Part shown: positions 58,293 through 64,000 of the stretch, in pieces
Layout of the letters: each line of letters opens with the position of its first letter
Position numbering within the stretch: the stretch's first letter is position 1
From: UBA1444 sp964521625
GTDB lineage: Bacteria > Bacillota > Negativicutes > UBA1444
Direction: 5' to 3'
DNA length: 64,000 bases
Assembly (NCBI GenBank): GCA_964521625.1
Contig: CAZFSM010000009.1
Span: 62,001-126,000 of the forward strand
Program-made: the position numbers and the translations under genes
Notes under the pieces: model-generated
What the model saw: the letters and a program-made list of their open reading frames with translations, nothing else
Database searches by the model: none
What the model was told of the DNA's origin: nothing

Positions 58293-60703
58293 TGCGCCGT
58301 TCGCTGAAACGATAGGGTTTTTCCGTCACTGCGAAATACGACAGCGCCATCCCTGTCTGTTCGAAGCAGCAGAACCGGCTGTTCAGTCAGCCGGCGAACG
58401 GTTTCCGGCGCCGGGTGACCAAATCGGTTGTCAGCGCCGACGGAAATAACGGCATATTGCGGTGCAACCCGATTGAGGAACACAGCCTGGGTAGACTTGC
58501 GACCGCCGTGGTGCCCCACTTTCAATACCGTCGACTGTAACAGCGCTTCCTGCATTAACTTCTTTTCGCTCTCCCCCTCCAAATCTCCTGTCAGCAAAAA
58601 ACTGTGTCGTCCATATTCAACCTGCACGATTGTGGATTGTCCATTTTCCGAGGCGCTTGCTGTTTTGGTATGATCGGCCGGATTCTCGGAAAGTTCGCCA
58701 ACCTGTAGCAACTGAAACCGAATCCCGTCAAGCTGGATTTCAGCCAACCCGTCGGGCGTTCGCAGATTGCGAAATTGCATCGCCTGCTGCAAATGCAAGA
58801 TCGCTGTTGGCAGCGGGTCCTCCAGCCGCACCATCGCTTGCCGGACGCCAATGAATGCCGCGACTGCCGCCGCCCCCCCGGCATGGTCCTGGTGGTTGTG
58901 GGTCAGAATCAGCCAGTCAATCTGACTGACGCCATAATGCCGCAAATACGGCGCCACTACCCGTTCTCCCACATCAAAATCATTCTGTGCGCCCAGCGCG
59001 CCTCCGGTATCAACCAAGACGGCCCGCCGATTCGGGGTGATGATCAGCGTCGCATCACCCTGACCCACATCAATGAAGTGAACTTGCAACGGACCGGGGC
59101 GCAGGTTAAACCAGGACATAGCGATTAGCAGCAGCAACCCCAGCCCCGCTGACAGATACGGTCGCCGGCAGACCCCTCGCCAGAAAGTGGCCGGCCCCAG
59201 CCCCCATTTCGCGCCCAGCCCGCAGCTCCACAATACAACGATATAATAAACCGTGCTCCCGACGATGTTGAACGCTGGTAATAGAAGCGTTCCGCCCGGC
59301 AACCGACAGAGGAAGCGGTTCAGTTCCACCCCCAGGCCCAATAGCAAACTGATGCCAACAAACATAATCTGTGCCAGCGGCGCCACGCCGCCGGCCAAAA
59401 CGGCAGCGAACAGCCCAAGTACAATCACCGCTTCCAATAGCGGCGCCACCAGTAGGTTTGCAACCAATGAAATCAGCGGAAATGTGCCAAAATACCAGGC
59501 TATGAAAGGGATGACAGCGAGCTGGGCCGCTAACGTGGCCGCCAACGCCTGGGCAATGGATTCGTGCAGCACGACGCGCAGCCAATTGAGCAGCAGCGGC
59601 TGAAAATACAACAGACCTGCCGTACAGCCGATCGATAATTGGAAACTGATATCAAACAGGTTGCGTGGCTCAACAACCAGCATGCCCAGTACAGCCAGTG
59701 CCAAGGCTCTTTTAGCGGACGCACGACGCCCCAGTGCAAGCGCTGCCATACAAATTAGTCCCATGACCACCGAACGGATAACTGGCGCGGAAAAGCCGCT
59801 CAAAAATCCATAGCCAAACATTGCGAGCGCAGCAATTAGCGAACTCCAGCGGTCATTGAGCCCCAACCGCCCGGTCAGCCAGAAAACCACACTGGCCAGT
59901 AACGCGATATGCGCGCCGGAGACCGATAAAATATGGACAATTCCCGTCGCGGCAAACTCCCGTACCGTCTGCCGCTCAATTCCGTCATAGCCGCCAAACA
60001 GCATTCCCATAATCAATGCGGCATCCTGGTTCGGCATGGCCTGCAGCATCGTATCCCTGAGTTTGTCCCGCCAACGCTCAAGCCGCGCCAGCATAGACTC
60101 TACGCGCACATGTCGAGCGACCTTAAAGGTTCCCGGCGCCAGTGACAGTCTGGCATCAACTCCCTGAGCCGCAAGCGCAGCCCGGCGATCCGGTTGGCCC
60201 GGGTTTTGATAGGAATTCAGCAAACGGAGCTTGCCGGTTGCTACAACGGCATCGCCTGCTGCTGCTTCCGGCAACGGACCATCTTGCCGGACAGTCAATG
60301 ATACACCGCCAGTTGCAGACTTTGGCAAAGCACTGCTGCCATGCACCTGTACACTATCGACCGCAATCCGGTAGCGTACCAGCCATTCTCCTGGCAGTCC
60401 GGGCGAAACACGCGGCGCCGTCAAAACAGTTCCGTGAATGCTGACCGTCTCGCCCGCCCAGTTTAACAAGGAATGCGGCGGCAGCTGGCTGGCCCAGCCG
60501 AAACGCAGAATCCCCGCCGCAAACCAGGCCAGCCAAAACGCCGCCAGCAAACAGCGTTTTTGCGGGCGCACATGAATCCGGTTAAATAAAAATACAAGCA
60601 CTAGCAGGATCCCGCCGGCAAACAATAACAACACCGGCAGCGAATGATCCGGATGGTCGGCGGCCCAGATCCCAAGTGAGAAAGCGATTGTCTGGCTTAC
60701 CAC
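58289..60703 (-). CDS. comEC: DNA uptake channel ComEC
   Basis: 804 aa from GTG, overlapping the comEA stop by 7 bases. N-terminal membrane segments and OB-like DUF4131 region, the ComEC core (GIVHILSVSGAHIALLASV) with many helices, and a C-terminal metallo-beta-lactamase domain with THNHQDHAGG, TGDLEGESE and VGHHGGRKST. It carries single-stranded DNA across the inner membrane. Together with comEA and the pilus genes it implies natural competence. Confidence 0.94.
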   Translation of the reverse strand: MVSQTIAFSLGIWAADHPDHSLPVLLLFAGGILLVLVFLFNRIHVRPQKRCLLAAFWLAWFAAGILRFGWASQLPPHSLLNWAGETVSIHGTVLTAPRVSPGLPGEWLVRYRIAVDSVQVHGSSALPKSATGGVSLTVRQDGPLPEAAAGDAVVATGKLRLLNSYQNPGQPDRRAALAAQGVDARLSLAPGTFKVARHVRVESMLARLERWRDKLRDTMLQAMPNQDAALIMGMLFGGYDGIERQTVREFAATGIVHILSVSGAHIALLASVVFWLTGRLGLNDRWSSLIAALAMFGYGFLSGFSAPVIRSVVMGLICMAALALGRRASAKRALALAVLGMLVVEPRNLFDISFQLSIGCTAGLLYFQPLLLNWLRVVLHESIAQALAATLAAQLAVIPFIAWYFGTFPLISLVANLLVAPLLEAVIVLGLFAAVLAGGVAPLAQIMFVGISLLLGLGVELNRFLCRLPGGTLLLPAFNIVGSTVYYIVVLWSCGLGAKWGLGPATFWRGVCRRPYLSAGLGLLLLIAMSWFNLRPGPLQVHFIDVGQGDATLIITPNRRAVLVDTGGALGAQNDFDVGERVVAPYLRHYGVSQIDWLILTHNHQDHAGGAAAVAAFIGVRQAMVRLEDPLPTAILHLQQAMQFRNLRTPDGLAEIQLDGIRFQLLQVGELSENPADHTKTASASENGQSTIVQVEYGRHSFLLTGDLEGESEKKLMQEALLQSTVLKVGHHGGRKSTQAVFLNRVAPQYAVISVGADNRFGHPAPETVRRLTEQPVLLLRTDRDGAVVFRSDGKTLSFQRTAH

Positions 60704-61344
60704 ACGATTTTATCTTTCAGTTTTTCGTACTTCGCTTCGCCAAGGCCTTTAACATTCTTCAGATCGGCCCCCTCTTTAAACGGTCCATTCGCGTTCCGGT
60801 ATTCTACTATACGGCCCGCCATCGCCGGCCCTACGCCGGGCAATTTATCCAGCTCAGCCGCCGTTGCTGTGTTGATGTTGATTTTGCTTTCTGTTGGCGA
60901 ATTTTTCGCTGCTGACTGAGCCGCAGGCGTAGCCGGGTAGGCAGGCGTCGCCGCTGCAGACGAGTCCAACGGTCTGCCCGGAATATGGACCTGCATCCCA
61001 TCCTTTACCGGTTGGGCCAAGTTTATTTTGGTTATATCCGCTCCCTGCAACAGCCCGCCGGCCGCGTTCACTGCATCAAGCACCCGAACTCCGACAGGCA
61101 CTTTCAGCACGCCCGGATGACTGACCAAGCCGCTCACATAGACCACGATTTCCGCTGGCGGTTTGTGCGCAGCTTCAGCATTGCCGGGCTTAGCAACCAA
61201 AGTCGCGTGCTCCGGAGACGAGGTCTTCTGCCACCAGCCTATGCCGCTGAATAGCACAATAGCCGCAACAATCAGGCCGAGTATTCTGCGTTTTTGCTTC
61301 TGTGTTGCCTCTTGTTCCGCCATTTCGTCCACTTTTCTCATTTC
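60697..61344 (-). CDS. comEA: DNA-binding competence protein ComEA
   Basis: The ATG after GGAGGGAAC is chosen; 215 aa. A membrane segment (ILGLIVAAIVLFSGIGWW), a SLBB domain (VVYVSGLVSHPGVLKVPVGV) and a C-terminal helix-hairpin-helix pair (INTATAAELDKLPGVGPAMA, then GADLKNVKGLGEAKYEKL) follow. ComEA binds double-stranded DNA outside the membrane and passes it to ComEC. A Lys/Ala/Pro-rich linker separates the domains. Confidence 0.94.
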   Translation of the reverse strand, partial: EMRKVDEMAEQEATQKQKRRILGLIVAAIVLFSGIGWWQKTSSPEHATLVAKPGNAEAAHKPPAEIVVYVSGLVSHPGVLKVPVGVRVLDAVNAAGGLLQGADITKINLAQPVKDGMQVHIPGRPLDSSAAATPAYPATPAAQSAAKNSPTESKININTATAAELDKLPGVGPAMAGRIVEYRNANGPFKEGADLKNVKGLGEAKYEKLKDKIVW

Positions 61345-61370
61345 GTTCCCTCCTCCGTGTTTTTTAACAT

Positions 61371-61399
61371 AAAAAAACCGGTCTGTGCTAACAGACCGG
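61371..61399 (-). terminator. terminator of leuS
   Basis: CCGGTCTGT and ACAGACCGG stem with a TAGC loop; on the minus strand seven U follow. It lies about 50 bases past the leuS stop and just upstream of comEA. Confidence 0.92.
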
Positions 61400-61451
61400 C
61401 GCAGAGAACCATATAGCATGTCGGCTGATGCCGATTTTGGCGACGCAGACT

Positions 61452-63932
61452 TTACTTGATCACGATGTTGACCAGTTTATTGGGAACGGCAATCACTTTG
61501 ACAACAGTTTTTCCTTCAATCAGCTGTTGCACTTTTTCCTGTTGCAGTGCGACTTTTTCCAGTTCAGCGCTGCTCAGCTCCGACGGCACCGTCAATTTGT
61601 CGCGCACCTTGCCGTTGATTTGCACCACGATTTCAACCGCATCAGTTTTGATCGCTTCCGCATCCCACTTGGGCCAGGTTTGCTGATGAATACTGTCGGC
61701 ATGCTCCAGCTGATGCCAAATCTCCTCGGTAATATGCGGCGCAAACGGCGCCAATAGACGCAGCAACGCATCGATCGTTTCGCGCAGCAACGCCGGGTGG
61801 ACGGTTGCCGCCGCATCCCGGTAGGCGTGCATCGCGTTGACCAGTTCCATGATCGAGCTGATGGCGGTGTTGAAATTAAACCGGTCCGCCACATCATCCG
61901 TTACCTTGCGAATCGTCGCATGCAAAGCCCGGCGCAGTTCTTTTTCGTTGGCATCGAGAGTTGTTGGGTCATAGTTGGTAGGAGCGCCGAGCGTCGCGTC
62001 GGCAAAGTGCTGAACGATACGCCACAAACGGCCGAGGAAGCGGGCAGCCCCCTCGACGCCCTGATCGCTCCACTCCAGATCGCGTTCCGGCGGCGAAGCA
62101 AACAGGATAAACAGCCGAGCCGTATCGGCGCCATATTTTTTCACGATCTCTTCCGGTGAAACGATGTTGCCCTTGGATTTGGACATCTTCGCGCCGTCTT
62201 TGATGACCATGCCCTGTGTCAGTAGGTTTTTGAACGGCTCATCCGTATCAACCAGACCGGCGTCCTTGAGAACTTTGGTAAAAAAACGCGAATAGAGCAG
62301 ATGCAGAATCGCATGCTCAATCCCGCCGATGTATTGGTCGACCGGCGTCCAGTAGTTGCATTTGTTGGTCTCCCAAGGCACCTTGGTATTGCGTGGGTCG
62401 GTATAGCGGAAATAATACCAAGAGGAGCAGATAAAAGTGTCCATCGTATCGGTTTCACGGCGGGCCGGTTTGCCGCATTTTGGACACTGACAATTTACAA
62501 ATTCCGCAACCGAAGCCAGCGGTGACACAGAACCAGCATCAAAACGCACATTCTCCGGTAACCTGATGGGCAGTTCTTCTTTCGGTGCGGCAACGGCGCC
62601 GCAATCTTCACAATAGATGATCGGAATTGGCGCACCCCAATAGCGTTGGCGTGAAATCAACCAGTCGCGTAGCCGGTACGTCACCCGACGGCGGCCAACA
62701 CCCTGTTCTTCCAACCAATCCGCCATTTTCCCTTTGGCAGTTTCATTTTCCAGTCCATCAAACTGGCCGGAATTCACCATCACACCAGTTCCACCATAGG
62801 CGCCGTCCATCGTGGCGATGGTCAGCGGTGTGGCTGGCATCTGTACCACCAGTCGTTTTTCCAGTCCATACTTTGTTGCAAACGCCCAGTCGCGTTCATC
62901 GTGGGCCGGTACGCCCATGACCGCGCCAGTGCCATATTCAAATAGAACATAATTGGCGACCCAAATTGGGACCCGCTCTCCATTGAAAGGGTTCACGGCA
63001 TAAGCGCCGGTAAACATGCCCTCTTTTTCCACATCAGTTGCAGTCCGATTGATTTCGCTCAGGTTGCGGACTCTTTCGACAAATGCACGCACTGCCGGGG
63101 CAGCCGGTTTGCCCTCGATCAGTTTTTCTACCAGCGGATGCTCCGGCGCGAGCACAACATACGTCACGCCGAACGAAGTATCCTGCCGGGTTGTATAGAC
63201 AGGAATCTTTTCGCCCAGTTCCGGTACATCAAAGCTAAATTCGGCCCCTTCGCTGCGACCGATCCAGTTTTCCTGCATGGTACGGACCCGCTCCGGCCAG
63301 CCGCCCAGCAGATCAAGATCTTTCAGCAAGCGGTCGGCATAGTCGGTAATCTTAAGAAACCACTGTTCGAGTTCCTTCTTAACCACAACCGAATTACAAC
63401 GCCAACAGTTTCCGTCGATGACCTGTTCATTGGCCAACACGGTATTACATTCCTCGCACCAGTTGACCGCCGCCTTCTTCTTATAAGCGAGGCCCCGTTC
63501 AAAGAACAACAGAAACAACCATTGGGTCCAACGATAATATTCCGGATGGCAGGTCGCCACCTCGCGGTCCCAGTCGTAGGAAAGCCCCAGCTCTTGTTGC
63601 TGCCGTCGCATATTGGCAATATTGCTCCAGGTCCACTCCGCCGGATGAACCTTGTTTTTGATCGCAGCATTTTCCGCCGGCATGCCGAACGCATCCCAGC
63701 CCATCGGATGCAGCACATTATAACCGCGCATTTTCTGGAATCGCGCCACAACGTCGCCGATCGAATAATTGCGGACATGACCCATGTGCAAAGCGCCGGA
63801 AGGATAAGGGAACATTTCCAGTACATAATATTCCGGTTTGGTCCGATCCACTTCCGTATGGAATGCACCGGAATCTGCCCAGATTTTTTGCCACTTGGGC
63901 TCAATCTCTCGCGGGGCGTACTTCTCGTTCAT
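61452..63932 (-). CDS. leuS: leucyl-tRNA synthetase
   Basis: Start MNEKYAPREIEPKWQ after GAGGAGG; 826 aa. HIGH-type PYPSGALHMGHVRNY, a zinc-type CEECNTVL...CWRC region, an editing domain with the TDVEKEGMFTGAYAVNPFNG stretch, the KMSKS motif MSKSKGN and the C-terminal anticodon and leucine-specific parts. It charges tRNA-Leu. The leader carries a terminator-type hairpin. Confidence 0.96.
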   Translation of the reverse strand: MNEKYAPREIEPKWQKIWADSGAFHTEVDRTKPEYYVLEMFPYPSGALHMGHVRNYSIGDVVARFQKMRGYNVLHPMGWDAFGMPAENAAIKNKVHPAEWTWSNIANMRRQQQELGLSYDWDREVATCHPEYYRWTQWLFLLFFERGLAYKKKAAVNWCEECNTVLANEQVIDGNCWRCNSVVVKKELEQWFLKITDYADRLLKDLDLLGGWPERVRTMQENWIGRSEGAEFSFDVPELGEKIPVYTTRQDTSFGVTYVVLAPEHPLVEKLIEGKPAAPAVRAFVERVRNLSEINRTATDVEKEGMFTGAYAVNPFNGERVPIWVANYVLFEYGTGAVMGVPAHDERDWAFATKYGLEKRLVVQMPATPLTIATMDGAYGGTGVMVNSGQFDGLENETAKGKMADWLEEQGVGRRRVTYRLRDWLISRQRYWGAPIPIIYCEDCGAVAAPKEELPIRLPENVRFDAGSVSPLASVAEFVNCQCPKCGKPARRETDTMDTFICSSWYYFRYTDPRNTKVPWETNKCNYWTPVDQYIGGIEHAILHLLYSRFFTKVLKDAGLVDTDEPFKNLLTQGMVIKDGAKMSKSKGNIVSPEEIVKKYGADTARLFILFASPPERDLEWSDQGVEGAARFLGRLWRIVQHFADATLGAPTNYDPTTLDANEKELRRALHATIRKVTDDVADRFNFNTAISSIMELVNAMHAYRDAAATVHPALLRETIDALLRLLAPFAPHITEEIWHQLEHADSIHQQTWPKWDAEAIKTDAVEIVVQINGKVRDKLTVPSELSSAELEKVALQQEKVQQLIEGKTVVKVIAVPNKLVNIVIK

Positions 63933-63950
63933 CAACATCCTCCTCAAACT

Positions 63951-63974
63951 AAAAAGCCCCGCTAAGCGCGGGGC
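63951..63974 (-). promoter_or_regulatory. intrinsic terminator-like hairpin in the leuS leader
   Basis: GCCCCGC and GCGGGGC around a 5-base loop, then TTTTTA on the minus strand, stand about 20 bases upstream of the leuS start. Such a terminator in front of an aminoacyl-tRNA synthetase suggests T-box attenuation; only about 25 bases upstream are visible, so no T-box sequence can be confirmed. Confidence 0.55.
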
Positions 63975-64000
63975 CATGCAGACGGTTCCGCTTTTGCCAT

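Noticed and set aside
1..64000. CRISPR arrays and tRNA genes
   Set aside because: No regularly spaced direct repeats of CRISPR type and no convincing tRNA cloverleaf were seen by eye; a covariance search could still find a tRNA.

Overview
The window looks like a chromosomal segment of an anaerobic, outer-membrane-bearing Firmicute, most likely a Negativicute near the Sporomusaceae. This taxon is an inference. It rests on the Firmicutes block leuS-comEA-comEC-gluQRS-holA-rpsT-yhaM-rnpB, a type IV pilus operon, a Wza-like polysaccharide exporter, the siroheme-dependent heme genes ahbC/ahbD, and good sigma-A promoters with strong Shine-Dalgarno sites. Almost all host genes lie on the minus strand. 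Two runs of exactly 100 N mark scaffold gaps. One falls in a repeat gene. The other, inside a response regulator gene, appears to be false, because an identical 55-bp sequence flanks it on both sides.

Positions 1-7.67 kb are the right arm of a prophage that continues off the left edge. From the junction inward it holds a large serine integrase, an exported accessory protein, a CI/LexA-like repressor, a divergent promoter region with a 25-bp perfect palindrome, a Cro-like regulator, an antirepressor, and a string of very small overlapping early genes. That early string includes an acyl carrier protein and an Ala/Trp repeat protein, and it ends in a partial SMC-like ATPase. The integrase end lies inside a D5/P4-type primase-helicase gene, which is cut off at the junction. 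That gene and its upstream partner (7.65-9.87 kb) look like a remnant of an older element.

Positions 10-27 kb are mixed host functions: an MFS exporter, a HicAB module whose toxin gene carries an in-frame TGA, a compact pilB-pilT-pilC-pilin operon, a 29-codon membrane microprotein with its own terminator, and an HD hydrolase. They continue with an NlpC/P60 wall hydrolase behind a c-di-AMP (ydaO-type) riboswitch, a GT2 glycosyltransferase, chorismate mutase, the AhbD/AhbC radical SAM pair, a two-component system, thioredoxin, a KAS III enzyme, a nitroreductase and a YdjM-like membrane protein.

Positions 27.3-53.8 kb are one long unidirectional exopolysaccharide/capsule locus. From its promoter side it reads: Wza-like exporter, Wzz-like copolymerase, a BY-kinase with degenerate catalytic motifs, a GNAT-like protein, Wzx flippase, Wzy/ligase, several GT4 enzymes, two paralogous fusions of a formyltransferase-like and a GINT1-like domain, acyltransferase 3, SGNH hydrolase, MBOAT acyltransferase, two initiating phosphoglycosyltransferases around a PilZ protein, a further GT4, a glucuronyl C5-epimerase-like protein and a UDP-ManNAc dehydrogenase. 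The locus suggests a Wzx/Wzy-type acidic, acylated polysaccharide, possibly under c-di-GMP influence.

Positions 53.9-64 kb are housekeeping: RNase P RNA, YhaM, ribosomal protein S20, HolA, GluQRS, a small inverted-repeat element that looks like an IS5-type MITE, ComEC, ComEA and LeuS with a leader hairpin.
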